From: Nostoc sp. ATCC 43529 | Lineage (GTDB): Bacteria; Cyanobacteriota; Cyanobacteriia; Cyanobacteriales; Nostocaceae | Reading direction: 5' to 3' | Assembly (NCBI GenBank): GCA_003326205.1 | Contig: LWTK01000053.1 | Location: 17,582-81,581 of the forward strand | Length of the DNA stretch: 64,000 nt | Part shown: in pieces, positions 8,469 through 17,525 of the stretch | Layout: every line of letters begins with the position of its first letter | Position numbering within the stretch: the stretch's first letter is position 1 | The notes under the pieces: generated by a model | Databases searched by the model: none | What the model saw: the letters and a program-made list of their open reading frames with translations, nothing else | What the model was told of the DNA's origin: nothing | Program-made: the position numbers and the translations under genes

Positions 8469-8638
8469 CTAACTATTTCTATCGCAAAAATCAATGCCTT
8501 CATTGGTGTATTTGATCGCTTGGTCTGCATTATTGTCTATAAAATAAATGTTATTACCTTTGCCTCCAATCATTTTGTCAACATCTGCATCACCATCTAG
8601 AATATCGTTACCATCTAAATCTGTTAGGTGTCATTGAA
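8469..8638 (-). pseudogene. Fragment of an RTX calcium-binding protein
   Basis: On the minus strand the sequence reads LTDLDGNDILDGDADVDKMI, then GGKGNNIYFIDNNADQA and a stop at 8469-8471. This parallels the DRMDGG..NDLYIVDN.GD module of the RTX proteins at the left of the window. A one-base frameshift joins it to an upstream NDT, and nothing else of the gene remains. Confidence 0.65.
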
Positions 8639-8667
8639 ATCCCAAGCATAAATATAGTTGCTGATAT

Positions 8668-8785
8668 TAGTGGTCTGTCCCATTAATTCTGAAATGTTCG
8701 TAGTAAGCACTTTAGTGCTTAAAAATCAAGGACTAAAGTCCTTACTACGAACATTTTTTCACTACAAAATTAATGGACGGACTAT
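8668..8785. mobile_element. MITE-like element with GGTCTGTCC ends and an inner hairpin
   Basis: Imperfect terminal inverted repeats (TAGTGGTCTGTCCCATTAAT on the left; the right end reads AATTAATGGACGGACTA) flank an inner hairpin, TTCGTAGTAAGCACTTTAG against CTTTAGTCCTTACTACGAA. TA lies at both ends, as expected for elements moved by IS630/mariner-type transposases. Confidence 0.65.
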
Positions 8786-8928
8786 TAGTTTCAATAAGAT
8801 CCAAACTCGATATGCAGGATTTTTCACTACCTTAGCTACACCACTCCGTAGAGACGAGGGTTACCCTTGTCTTTACCTAATTCGTTTGCCTTGGGCCTTG
8901 CGATCGCTTATGCTAAATGTCAGTCTAA

Positions 8929-9582
8929 TTGGCATTACTTTCTGTGGACACAAACCGCGAACCGTTTATTAGTCTGGCACTTTACCACGCCTTTAAATGG
9001 TCAGTCGTCAGCCCCATGCTTCACACTTACTTTCGAGGTAAGATTTATGGTGCGGAAAATGTCCCGCGATCGGGGTCATTGGTGGTGGTGAGTAATCATG
9101 CCAGTTACTTTGACCCGCCAATTGTCTCTAATTGTGTACGCCGTCCAGTGGCGTACATGGCAAAGGAAGAATTATTTAATATCCCTGTTTTGGCGCAAGC
9201 GATTAAACTGTATGGTGCTTACCCAGTGAGTCGGGGAAGCGCCGATCGCAATGCCATCCGTGCAGCCTTAGAATATTTGAATAATGGTTGGGCTGTTGGT
9301 GTTTTCTTGCAAGGTACTCGCACCCCAGATGGTCGAATTACAGACCCTAAAAGAGGTGCCTTACTGTTAGCGGCGAAAGCCAAAGCGCCAATATTGCCAG
9401 TAAGTGTTTGGGGTACCGAGGCAATTTTAGAAAAAGGCTCGAAAATACCCCGCGCAGTTCCCGTAACTGTGAGAATTGGTAACTTAATTGATGCTCCCAG
9501 TTCTAGCAATAAAGAAGAATTGGAGGCTTTGGCACAAAAGTGTACCGCTGTAATTAATCAAATGCATGATTTAGGAAGATGA
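8929..9582 (+). CDS. plsC: 1-acyl-sn-glycerol-3-phosphate acyltransferase (PlsC family)
   Basis: The 217-residue protein carries the acyltransferase HX4D motif SNHASYFDPP (His57, Asp62), VSRGSADRNAI as the second conserved block, and VFLQGTRTPDGR as the third. The family transfers an acyl chain to lysophosphatidate to form phosphatidate at the cytoplasmic membrane, the second step of glycerolipid synthesis. The third block normally reads EGTR but here is LQGTR (Gln128). The ATG at 8929 places the conserved region at the usual distance. The gene stands alone. Confidence 0.85.
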   Translation: MALLSVDTNREPFISLALYHAFKWSVVSPMLHTYFRGKIYGAENVPRSGSLVVVSNHASYFDPPIVSNCVRRPVAYMAKEELFNIPVLAQAIKLYGAYPVSRGSADRNAIRAALEYLNNGWAVGVFLQGTRTPDGRITDPKRGALLLAAKAKAPILPVSVWGTEAILEKGSKIPRAVPVTVRIGNLIDAPSSSNKEELEALAQKCTAVINQMHDLGR

Positions 9583-9745
9583 GTTAGAAAAGTGTAAATA
9601 TCTACTTTAGGGGGGTAGCGATCGCTATTACATTCCTCTAATCTTAAATTCGATTATATCAGTAGTCTTCCTTGAAATTCTATTAACAGTTTTTGCTAAA
9701 GACTTCAAATAATCCAAAATCTAAAATCCAAAATCTAAAATTAAT

Positions 9746-10783
9746 ATGAGCGGCTTTGAAGCCAAAAATTTCTGGCAACGATTAAATAATCTGGCGTTAG
9801 TCCGCTTTTTACTCTTAGTTGCTTCTGGATGGGCAATTGTACAGCTTTTAGCTTACTTTGAAACAGTCATAGTTATTTTCACATTCGCCGCTATTTTGGC
9901 TTTTTTGCTCAGCTATCCTGTACAATGGCTGCGGCGTTTTTTGCCCCACGGTGTAGCGGTTGCTGTGGTTTTTTTGCTCAGTATTGTAATTATCGGTGGT
10001 CTGATAATTACCGTAGGTTTAACGATTTTATCCCAAGGACAACAATTAATTGATAGTATAACTGGATTTCTAAATTCTTTATTACCCCTATTAGACAATT
10101 TAGAAGACTTTTTACGTAGCCGCAATCTGAATATAGATTTAAGTTTTGTTCAAGAACAACTACGCAATCAAGCTATAACAAGTATTGTTACTAGTTTAGC
10201 TATATTACAAGGTTTTTTGACTAATTTCGTGACTTTTATCTTGATTGCAGTTGTAGCTTTTTTTATGTTGTTAGATGGGGACAAGCTATGGAATTTTATA
10301 TTAAAAATAATACCAAAACAACGGCGTGAGAGATTTACTAAGGTTATCAGACGCGCCTTTCTGGGATTTTTTAGAGGTCAGTTTTTATTAAGTTTATTTC
10401 TTACAAGTTCAACTTTCTTAGTTTTCTTAATATTACAAGTACCTTTTGCTCTACTATTATCAGTAATTGTTGGTATTGTTGATATCATTCCTGGGATAGG
10501 TGCAACATTAGGAATCAGCATCATAACTGTGGTTGTATTATCTCAAGGTTTTTGGTTAGCATTGAAAGTATTGATAACTTGTATTGTTCTTCAGCAGATA
10601 CAAGACAACTTGATTGCACCACGAATTATGCAAGGTGCTTTAAATCTTAATCCTGTAGTAGTATTTTTTGCTTTGTTAGTAGGTGCTAGAGTAGCAGGAT
10701 TATTGGGTGTTTTTATCTCAATTCCTATAGCTGGAGTAATTGTGTCTTTGTTTGAGATAGAAGAAATGAAATCTGAAGTTTAG
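9746..10783 (+). CDS. AI-2E family membrane transporter
   Basis: The 345-residue protein is strongly hydrophobic, with N-terminal helices at about residues 20-75, a central soluble stretch with amphipathic segments, and a C-terminal helix group. It carries IVGIVDIIPGIGATLG and LVGARVAGLLGVFISIPIAG, the conserved blocks of the AI-2E/YdiK/PerM permease family. Members have been linked to autoinducer-2 export or Na+/H+ antiport; the substrate here is unknown. The start follows a run of imperfect CCAAAATCTAAAAT repeats rather than a clear ribosome binding site. Confidence 0.88.
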   Translation: MSGFEAKNFWQRLNNLALVRFLLLVASGWAIVQLLAYFETVIVIFTFAAILAFLLSYPVQWLRRFLPHGVAVAVVFLLSIVIIGGLIITVGLTILSQGQQLIDSITGFLNSLLPLLDNLEDFLRSRNLNIDLSFVQEQLRNQAITSIVTSLAILQGFLTNFVTFILIAVVAFFMLLDGDKLWNFILKIIPKQRRERFTKVIRRAFLGFFRGQFLLSLFLTSSTFLVFLILQVPFALLLSVIVGIVDIIPGIGATLGISIITVVVLSQGFWLALKVLITCIVLQQIQDNLIAPRIMQGALNLNPVVVFFALLVGARVAGLLGVFISIPIAGVIVSLFEIEEMKSEV

Positions 10784-10836
10784 AGACGCGATGAATCGCG
10801 TCTGTACAAGAGATGAATCGCGTTTGTACAAGAGTT
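10784..10836. repeat. Imperfect tandem repeat with a GACGCGAT hairpin
   Basis: GAGACGCGATGAATCGCGTC followed by TGTACAAGAGATGAATCGCG gives two ~26-bp units, each containing an ATGAATCGCGT core. The first can fold as GACGCGAT/ATCGCGTC. It sits directly after the permease stop and may help end transcription. Confidence 0.5.
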
Positions 10837-10897
10837 GGGAGTGAGGGATTAGTAAGTAATGTAAAATAGTTTATTATGGAATAAAAATTGAGGAATT

Positions 10898-11194
10898 ATG
10901 TCGGATTTAAAAGCAGAATTAACAGAAAACTTGGACGAAGCTGAGTGGGAGTGGTTAATTCCTCATGTGCAGCGAGATGCAGTAATTTTGGTAGCACATG
11001 AGTTAAACTTGGTGGATGTTGGGGTAGCGATCGCGAATGATAATACTCCATCAGTGGAACAATGGATTAATGAAAAATTAATTACCAAACCTACCACAGC
11101 ACAGCTGGGAGAATGGAATACTAATATCACGAAGCGATTTAATACTCTTATCGTTCAGCCTTACGTTTTAGTCCAAGAAATCATCGCAGCCTAA
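10898..11194 (+). CDS. DUF2288 family protein
   Basis: The 98-residue protein begins MSDLKAELTENLDEAEWEWL and continues with blocks typical of DUF2288: HVQRDAVILVAHELNLVDVG and PSVEQWINEKLITKPT. It is small, acidic, and has no signal or membrane segment. The function of the family is not established. The ATG has GAGGAATT upstream as a ribosome binding site. It ends 10 bp before the convergent cofG gene. Confidence 0.8.
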   Translation: MSDLKAELTENLDEAEWEWLIPHVQRDAVILVAHELNLVDVGVAIANDNTPSVEQWINEKLITKPTTAQLGEWNTNITKRFNTLIVQPYVLVQEIIAA

Positions 11195-11204
11195 CGAAAA
11201 TTGT

Positions 11205-12269
11205 TCAAACCTCTGAACGAGATTTAAAAATATTTCGCCACGATTTGACTGAGGTTTGTAAATCTTGGGATAGCCATCCATCAAATTGCGGATAAACTGG
11301 TAAACGCTCAATCAATTTCCACCCCGCAGGTTGTAAAATTTTTCTTAATACCTGCTCTTGAAGATGAGGATAATCAGGATTAACCTCATCTTTTGGGCTA
11401 ATTCCGCCTAAGTCTCGCGCACCAGCTTCCACACAAGCAAGCAACCATCGGTCATCCTTAACTAAATTTGGTGGAATTTGAATTGTAATATCAGCCGGTA
11501 AAATTTCACGTGCTTTAGCAATTACTTCTGGCAATTGATGTGGATTAAAAGGCGGTGCATTAAAACTTTGCTGAAGCCCTGGACTATGAGGTTGTAAAAT
11601 TACTTCTTGGATGTGATGGTAACGCTGATGAAATTGAGATATTGCTGCTAATGTTTCCCAGCAATCATCAGCAGTTTCCCCAATTCCTAAAAGTAATCCT
11701 GTTGTAAAAGGAATCTGCAACTCTCCAGCCCATTCTAATTGTTGCAGCCTCACTGCTGGTAATTTACTCGGTGCGTGTCGATGTACGCTATTTAATAATG
11801 TCGGGGTTAATTGTTCTAACATCAGCCCCATTGAAACATTTACACACTTAAGAATTTCCATCTCTGCAAAACTCAATGGCCCTGCATTAGTATGTGGTAA
11901 AAACCCACTTGAAAGCGCTAATTCACACAAATCATAAATACGTTGAAACCACGCCTGACGCTTTGGCGAATGGGGATGCACTTCACCGCTAAGTATCAGA
12001 ATTTCACAAACTTTTTCATTTTGAAGCGATTTTAAAATACTTGCTGCATCTGAAATATTTATCCAAGGACTTTTACCTGGTTCAGTGCGAAAATTACAGT
12101 AGCTACAACGATTAAAGCACTCATAAGTAGGAACAATTGTATAAGCAGGACTATAGGTAACTACACGAGAATTATTAATTGCCATCAAAACTAATTTAAC
12201 AACTGGAAATCCAATTATAAGGTGTATTTCTTTTTGGCTTAACTTACCGCTAGATAACAATAAGCTCAT
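11205..12269 (-). CDS. cofG: FO synthase subunit 1, radical SAM (CofG)
   Basis: The radical SAM cluster motif YECFNRCSYCNFR has Cys51, Cys55 and Cys58 (C-x3-C-x2-C). Further blocks typical of CofG are GEVHPHSPKRQAWFQRIYD, TNAGPLS and ARDLGGISPKDEVNP. CofG works with CofH to make the deazaflavin FO (8-HDF), which serves as the antenna of photolyases in cyanobacteria and as F420 precursor elsewhere. The chosen ATG has GAGG 8 bases upstream; an internal ATG at 12185 would begin MAINNSRVVTYSP and is a real alternative. No cofH is seen in this window. Confidence 0.9.
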   Translation of the reverse strand: MSLLLSSGKLSQKEIHLIIGFPVVKLVLMAINNSRVVTYSPAYTIVPTYECFNRCSYCNFRTEPGKSPWINISDAASILKSLQNEKVCEILILSGEVHPHSPKRQAWFQRIYDLCELALSSGFLPHTNAGPLSFAEMEILKCVNVSMGLMLEQLTPTLLNSVHRHAPSKLPAVRLQQLEWAGELQIPFTTGLLLGIGETADDCWETLAAISQFHQRYHHIQEVILQPHSPGLQQSFNAPPFNPHQLPEVIAKAREILPADITIQIPPNLVKDDRWLLACVEAGARDLGGISPKDEVNPDYPHLQEQVLRKILQPAGWKLIERLPVYPQFDGWLSQDLQTSVKSWRNIFKSRSEV

Positions 12270-12328
12270 CGCAGCCTCAAAGGTGATGAGATTTAGTGTT
12301 AACAGTTAACCGTCAACAGTTAACGTCT

Positions 12329-12506
12329 TAGAGGTTGTTTGAAAAGTCTAATTTATTACTCGCTGGGCGACTAGAAGTCACGGCTATACAGACAAAACCC
12401 ACCTCCGTGGGTTTGAAAATCCCGATTTTCTGTTAGGACAAGGGAGGCGGACTTAGCCTGTGTAGTAGCGAATTCTATTCGCCCAATACTTTTCAAACGT
12501 CCTCTA
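12329..12506. mobile_element. MITE whose right end forms the crtW stop codon
   Basis: Terminal inverted repeats AGAGGTTGTTTGAAAAGT (12330-12347) and ACTTTTCAAACGTCCTCT (12488-12505) match at 16 of 18 bases and are flanked by TA on both sides. The interior holds a second inverted pair (GCGACTAGAAGTC / GTAGCGAATTC region) and an AAACCCACCTCCGTGGGTTT hairpin. It has no transposase. The crtW stop TAG at 12504-12506 consists of the flanking TA plus the first base of the element. Confidence 0.8.
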
Positions 12507-13304
12507 TACCTTTTTATACATTTCTGGTAATCGCCACCAAGGAAGATGGGGATTTTCGTGATGTTCTTTGTGGTAACCGAAATGATAACAGGTAAGAAAT
12601 GATAACCAAACTGGAGAGTCAATAGTTTGGGCACAATGCGGTTGAACATAACCCCTGATTGGTTCGCTATGGGGTATAAAAGTACCAAAATAAAATAATT
12701 GTAATGAACTCAAAAGCGAGGGAGCTACCCAAAATAAAATCAAATTTTCATGGGGTATCTGCAGTATACGATTAGCAAATTGATAGCTTAAAGTTATGGC
12801 AATTATTTGTCCCCAACTCCAGTAATTTATCATAAAGTGAAAATACCAAGCAAAGAAGGTTTTGTGTTTTCCGTCATGGAAATCAGGATCTAATTTACTT
12901 GCTGGATTACTGTGATGCGACCAATGTTTTGCCAATAGTTTGTCGTATGGTAAAAGACCATAAAAAGCTAAGCTTAATCTCCCAATCAAATGATTAATCT
13001 TGGGGTTTTGAGGAAATACTACGCCATGCATAGAATCATGGGACGTAATAAATAACCCAGTATATAAAAATGTTTGCCAAGGTATTAAAGCACATAGCAT
13101 CCAAAATTTTAATTGCGAGATATCAACTAAAAGTAAGAAAACTAAGCTTATAGCCCATAGGCTAATAATTAAAATAGCAATCAAAAGACCTCTAAAAGTA
13201 GATTCATTTTTTAGTAATGGGGTTAGTTTTGTTTGATGATTAAGTGATTGTTCTAACTGGATCACGCTTTTACTCCGCCTAGCATTCAGGTAAAAATTCC
13301 TCAA
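12504..13304 (-). CDS. crtW: Beta-carotene ketolase (CrtW-type)
   Basis: The 266-residue membrane protein of the fatty acid hydroxylase/desaturase superfamily has three histidine boxes: SHDSMHG (His89, His93), KHWSHH (His127, His130, His131) and HFGYHKEHH (241-249). With its length and YFGTFIPH block it fits CrtW, which adds keto groups to beta-carotene to give echinenone and canthaxanthin. The open frame begins at TTG (13304); a GTG at 13265 preceded by GGAG is an attractive alternative start. The C-terminus ends KKV at the boundary of a MITE and may have lost a few residues. Confidence 0.87.
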   Translation of the reverse strand: MRNFYLNARRSKSVIQLEQSLNHQTKLTPLLKNESTFRGLLIAILIISLWAISLVFLLLVDISQLKFWMLCALIPWQTFLYTGLFITSHDSMHGVVFPQNPKINHLIGRLSLAFYGLLPYDKLLAKHWSHHSNPASKLDPDFHDGKHKTFFAWYFHFMINYWSWGQIIAITLSYQFANRILQIPHENLILFWVAPSLLSSLQLFYFGTFIPHSEPIRGYVQPHCAQTIDSPVWLSFLTCYHFGYHKEHHENPHLPWWRLPEMYKKV

Positions 13305-13555
13305 ATATAGTCATGGGAAAATCACTAACCACCAGCCAGAAAATTCTATTAGTGGTCAGTGTTTTGGAATGGACAGCGCTAACACTCTACAAATTATTGA
13401 AAAATATTAAGATACATTACATATTATTACATAAACGTCCCATACCAAAAACTGTTTTTGCTTAGAAGGCTAGGTAAGAAGAGTAAGGGCACTGATAAGC
13501 TTAGTATTTTTAATCACCAGCCGCCTCTCTTTTATACTTTGCGAACACTCAAGAG

Positions 13556-13759
13556 TTACTGAGGAGTATAAGAAATTAGATGCAGTACGTCTCTGACTAC
13601 GCTGTAGCCGTTGAGATCCCAAAGTAGATAAGCTAGAAAACCAATCATAGCCAAGCGACCATTCCAAAGTTCAGACTGAGGATTTATCCCAAGATCCCCT
13701 GCATTGCGGTCTTTGCCATTGTATGCAGTTTCAGTTTTATCACTAGGATAAAGTGTCAT
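13556..13759 (-). CDS. High light-inducible protein (Hlip, one-helix CAB-like)
   Basis: The 67-residue protein has one membrane helix containing SELWNGRLAMIGFLAYLLWD, the chlorophyll-binding ExxxGRxAM/LxGF motif of Hlips. These thylakoid proteins bind chlorophyll and carotenoid and protect or help assemble photosystem II under excess light. The start ATG is preceded by AGGAAATTTAAC. It lies upstream of crtW on the same strand, separated by about 250 bp, so a shared light-stress theme is possible. Confidence 0.9.
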   Translation of the reverse strand: MTLYPSDKTETAYNGKDRNAGDLGINPQSELWNGRLAMIGFLAYLLWDLNGYSVVRDVLHLISYTPQ

Positions 13760-14470
13760 TGTTAAATTTCCTTAAGAAACTAATTACATTCTTCATGGTA
13801 CTTGCCCATTTATTTAGCGCTATCTGTCTCTAGTTTCAAAGTACAAGCAAGCCTAAAGAATGAGATCTAAGCAAATTCAGGAAATATTTATCTAACAAAA
13901 GTTTAATAATAGTTTTTATTAATCTATTGAATATAATTTTTCTCACAAACAGGAGCAAAATACTATTTTAGATATAAGGATAAATCTAACAAAAGTTAGA
14001 ATGTTTTGTAAGTTTTATTACTCAGACTAATAAGCAGTAAATTATCAAGTGGGTTTCTCGGCAAGGCTTAAACAATTAGGTAAGTGAACAATTTTGATTC
14101 TTGGCGTTGCATAAATGCAATATAATTTGTATGGCGATCGCTTTGATTTTTGAACTTATACCAATTTTCTAAAATAAAGCAACAGATGTTAAGTCAGGAG
14201 AGCAATATGTATGTACGGTAGAGGCATATATCTGTACGCCTCTACATATCGTTGTATTGCCAAGATTTTGATAAGTAAGCCAACTTAATTAAACCTACGG
14301 CAATAGAGAATAGGGAATTAGCCTTTTTCAGTTGAGGGTGAATTTTTTGACGCAATTAAATAGGAGTCTGATAGATTTTTCTTTGCGTCTTTGTGCCTCA
14401 GAAAGTGGAAATACTTAAAGGCGATTTTCATCCCCAAGTTCAGCAACGGCTACTCTTTTCAAACATTGTG
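13760..14470. other. 711-bp AT-rich gap
   Basis: No credible gene is seen. The part next to 13760 is presumably the Hlip promoter. A small hairpin GTAGAGGC/GCCTCTAC lies at 14218-14245, similar to short palindromes elsewhere in the window. Confidence 0.5.
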
Positions 14471-14923
14471 CTATTGTGATTCACATTCTTTTTTGGTTAT
14501 GTAGTGGCGATAGCGAAACATTGCTTCTAGTTGTGCTTGCACTAACCAACCGCTGATAAATTCAACTGTTCCCCCACCAGGCATTGAAAAGGAAATAGCA
14601 TCAGTCAGCCTAGTTTTACCAGCATCTTCTGGTTCAAATTGGTGTCGATGTACCCAAGATTCAAAAGGGCCAGATATCTGTTCGTCAGTGAACAAGCGAT
14701 ATTTTTCGTGTTCAGTATGACGCGCTAGCCAAGTTAAGGGTATCGGGCCGAGAAACAAGCGAAATTCTGTGATAGCACCCACATCAAGACCACCATCACG
14801 GCGGACTATTTGGACTGGCTGCCAAGGTGGAGTTAGCAGTTTTAAAATGTCTGGCCTTTCGTGAAATTTCCAAACTACTTCTGGTGGCGCATTGATGACT
14901 GAGGAATGTTTAAAGTGCAGCAT
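14471..14923 (-). CDS. SRPBCC family protein (cyclase/dehydrase-like)
   Basis: The 150-residue protein has the START/Bet v1-type pattern: an N-terminal strand HFKHSSVINAPPEVVWKFHE, a central FRLFLGPIPLTWLARHTEHE, a GPFESWVHRHQFEPEDAGKT strand pair, and a C-terminal helix. This fold binds hydrophobic ligands and is often labelled polyketide cyclase/dehydrase or ligand-binding protein; no catalytic residues mark a specific reaction. It is followed on the minus strand side by the CPXCG gene upstream, 19 bp away, so the two may be co-transcribed. Confidence 0.75.
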   Translation of the reverse strand: MLHFKHSSVINAPPEVVWKFHERPDILKLLTPPWQPVQIVRRDGGLDVGAITEFRLFLGPIPLTWLARHTEHEKYRLFTDEQISGPFESWVHRHQFEPEDAGKTRLTDAISFSMPGGGTVEFISGWLVQAQLEAMFRYRHYITKKECESQ

Positions 14924-14942
14924 GGAAAGAAAAACCTAAAAT

Positions 14943-15131
14943 TCAACTTTCAGATTCGGTATCAATCTCGATATCTAGGGTGTCTTCATCAACCCTGACA
15001 TACAAAATATTTGGGTTACAGCAAACTTGACAATCTTCTACATAGGATTGTTGTCCCCCACCACTCAAATCAATAAAAGTTAAGTTTGGTTCGCCGCAAT
15101 AAGCGCAATAATACTCAGCTGTGGTTTGCAT
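14943..15131 (-). CDS. CPXCG-motif small cysteine-rich protein
   Basis: The 62-residue protein has YYCAYCGEPN (Cys9, Cys12) and DCQVCCNPN (Cys34, Cys37, Cys38), a likely zinc-binding ribbon, and an acidic tail (DEDTLDIEIDTESES). It fits the family of small CPXCG-motif proteins of unknown function, which often accompany conserved hypothetical genes. Its ORF lies 19 bp upstream of the SRPBCC gene in the same direction, suggesting an operon. Confidence 0.8.
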   Translation of the reverse strand: MQTTAEYYCAYCGEPNLTFIDLSGGGQQSYVEDCQVCCNPNILYVRVDEDTLDIEIDTESES

Positions 15132-15162
15132 TCAGTTTCAAGGTGTAATTTTTGGGCATTGG

Positions 15163-15206
15163 AAGTTAGGAGTTAGGAGTTAGGAGTTAGGAGTTAGGAG
15201 TTAGGA
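15163..15206. repeat. Heptamer tandem repeat (AGTTAGG)
   Basis: About six AGTTAGG units in a row, of the short tandemly repeated heptamer type common in Nostoc and Anabaena genomes. Confidence 0.9.
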
Positions 15207-15265
15207 ATTATCCCTCTGCTCCCTCATCTCCCTTATCTGCCCATCCCCCCATCTCCCTTTTTAAA

Positions 15266-16879
15266 TTAGTTGAAATAACTTTTAGCATCACTCAAATGCT
15301 TTAGTAGTGTAGACTGTGGCAGAGGCCCTTGCAAGTGGCTCCAGGGTAATATTTGCTCTGTTGACCAATCAGCGTGGACGTAAAAATCTAAGTCGGGGAT
15401 TTGCCCTTTGAGTTCTTTGAAAGCACGTTTGTAACTACCCAAAGAATCGCCAAAGTTACGAGTTAGTTGCAGAAGTTTGGAGAGCCTGCGATCGCCCCTT
15501 GATAACAAAGCCTGTATAATCGACCAATTATAGCTTTCTGGGCGAAATTCTATCCCCTTTGGTTTTAGCTGTTTTTGTAAAAACTGCAAGCGTTTTTCTG
15601 CTTGACGATTAACTCCCAACCATTGAAATGGTGTATGCGCTTTGGGTACAAATGTGCTACATCCAAATGTTAATCGCAATCCCGGTGCAGCTTTTTTGAT
15701 ACTATGCATCATCGCCACGGTTTGTTCTAAATCTTCTGGTTGTTCGCCAGGAATTCCCGCCATTCCGTAGAGTTTCAAACTTGTGAGTCCACCAGCTTTG
15801 GCATTGATGGCTGCTTGGATAATTTCATCGTTATGCAGCTTTTTGTTGATGATTTGGCGAATTTTTTCGGAACCACTTTCTACAGCAATGGTAAGCGAAC
15901 GCGTGTCTCGTTGTACCAAAGTTTTCGCTAACTGGACTGTTACGGTATTGGTACGTACTGAAGCAATACTCAAACGAACATCATCATATTTTGGTTGACT
16001 AATATAATTTAGTAACTCTTCAAATTCTGGATGTTGAGTTACAGAAGCCCCCAATAATCCCAGCCGATTTGTAACTTGTAAACCTTTTTCAATCGCTGGA
16101 ATTAATGAACCTTCCAAACTTGCAGTTCTAAAGGGTAATGTCAGATAACTTGCCAAACAAAAACGGCACATTTCTGGGCAACTTCTCACCACCTCCACCA
16201 TATAAATATTTTCCCAAGCGGCTTTTTCGGTGACTACAGTCGAGGCTGATAGAGTATTTCCTCGATAAGTTTGTTTTTGCACCACTGCGGGAATTTCCGG
16301 GGAAATTGGTTGAATAGACTTTATTGCACCATTTTTAGTGTGATATTCTACCTCATACAAACTGGGAACATAAATACCTGGTACTTGTGCCAATCTTTTG
16401 AGTTGAGTTTGTCTAGAAGCATTTCTAACTTCTTTGTAAGCTTCAATTAAATTCCCCAGTAAATTTTCGCCATCCCCCAATAGAATGACATCAAAAAAAT
16501 TTGCAAATGGTTCTGGGTTAGCAGTGAGAACCGGCCCGCCGCCAAAAATTATTGGATGAGAGTCATCACGAGAAGTTGCTAAAATCGGAATTTCTAAAGA
16601 TTCCAGCAAATTGAGAATATTCACATAATCTAATTCCCAGGAAATAGAAAATCCAACAATTTCGGGATTTCTGGGTAATTGTTCGTGAGTATCAGTAAAT
16701 AGGCGACTTACCTGCACATCATCACGCATTGCCAAAGTCGCCCAAACTACCTGATAGCCAAGGCTAGTGATACCGACGCTGTATTCATTAGGAAAGGCGA
16801 ATATTAGGGGGATAGCGTTGGTGTCTGGAGTAGTGGGTGTAAATAAAAGGCGTTCTAAATCGAATACAGATGATGTCAC
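15266..16879 (-). CDS. B12-binding-domain radical SAM protein
   Basis: The 537-residue protein begins with a cobalamin-binding-like Rossmann domain (VGITSLGYQVVWATLAMRDD; IVGFSISWELDYVNILNLLE; IFGGGPVLTANPEPFANFFD), then a radical SAM domain with SCPEMCRFCLAS near residues 232-242 (C-x3-C-x2-C). Later come LTIAVESGSEKIRQIINKKL and YGMAGIPGEQPEDLEQTV. Proteins of this layout (YgiQ/TIGR03960-like) are widespread, but the substrate here is not known. It is transcribed alone; the upstream gap carries no clear promoter motif. Confidence 0.82.
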   Translation of the reverse strand: MTSSVFDLERLLFTPTTPDTNAIPLIFAFPNEYSVGITSLGYQVVWATLAMRDDVQVSRLFTDTHEQLPRNPEIVGFSISWELDYVNILNLLESLEIPILATSRDDSHPIIFGGGPVLTANPEPFANFFDVILLGDGENLLGNLIEAYKEVRNASRQTQLKRLAQVPGIYVPSLYEVEYHTKNGAIKSIQPISPEIPAVVQKQTYRGNTLSASTVVTEKAAWENIYMVEVVRSCPEMCRFCLASYLTLPFRTASLEGSLIPAIEKGLQVTNRLGLLGASVTQHPEFEELLNYISQPKYDDVRLSIASVRTNTVTVQLAKTLVQRDTRSLTIAVESGSEKIRQIINKKLHNDEIIQAAINAKAGGLTSLKLYGMAGIPGEQPEDLEQTVAMMHSIKKAAPGLRLTFGCSTFVPKAHTPFQWLGVNRQAEKRLQFLQKQLKPKGIEFRPESYNWSIIQALLSRGDRRLSKLLQLTRNFGDSLGSYKRAFKELKGQIPDLDFYVHADWSTEQILPWSHLQGPLPQSTLLKHLSDAKSYFN

Positions 16880-16993
16880 GGGCTTTTTTATAACTGCTTG
16901 AATAAATTTAGTTTCTTAGAAATCGCGCCTACACAGAGAAAAGCTAACTCTATGAGTTTTATTTTAGTTCCAGCAGGCCGATGAGAATTTACT

Positions 16994-17248
16994 TTACCTA
17001 TATTTAATTTTAAGCCATAGAATTATCAAATTAAAAAACAATGTGACGCTGTTAGCGAGAATAATTGGTAAAGCTTGGAGATAAATTCCATATATTAACC
17101 ACAAAAAAACACCGCTGTTAAATGTAACCAACATCACAAAAGAAACATCTTTTGCTGATTTGGTTTGCCAGGTTTTAAACATCTGTGGTAAAAAGGCGAT
17201 CGTAGTTAATGTAGCCGCAGCTAATCCTAGAACCGTTAAAAAGTCCAT
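16994..17248 (-). CDS. SemiSWEET-type sugar transporter
   Basis: The 84-residue protein has three membrane helices, the first with AFLPQMFKTWQTKSAKDVSF (PQ-loop motif) and the second starting VTFNSGVFLWLIYG. SemiSWEETs are half-size members of the SWEET/MtN3 family that dimerise to carry sugars across the cytoplasmic membrane. Length is typical. Co-transcription with the next gene on this strand (starting 16879) is possible but the gap is over 100 bp. Confidence 0.85.
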   Translation of the reverse strand: MDFLTVLGLAAATLTTIAFLPQMFKTWQTKSAKDVSFVMLVTFNSGVFLWLIYGIYLQALPIILANSVTLFFNLIILWLKIKYR

Positions 17249-17370
17249 TTATGCAAACCTATAAAATTAAGTCTTGATTTGTTGAAAAATTTAACAACCA
17301 ATTTTCATCATACTGTATTGATGTGCTCGTTTTAAATTCTATCGTCAAGTAAAAATTGGATAAAAGAAAA

Positions 17371-17408
17371 TGGGGAAAATAGTTTAGATTTTCCCCAATC
17401 ATCAAATA
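17371..17408 (-). terminator. Hairpin terminator candidate after the PDDEXK/DUF4351 gene
   Basis: Perfect 10-bp arms TGGGGAAAAT and ATTTTCCCCA flank a 7-base loop, 130 bp beyond the stop of the minus-strand gene at 17526. On that strand it is followed by a T-rich stretch. Confidence 0.5.
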
Positions 17409-17525
17409 ATATGCGATCAACTAAATTAACTTTGCAACAAACATTAATCAACTAAGATTTTTTTGATTCGTGTCTAACCATTCATGAGTAAAACAAACCC
17501 AAACCAAAATCAAAATCCTTCGACA

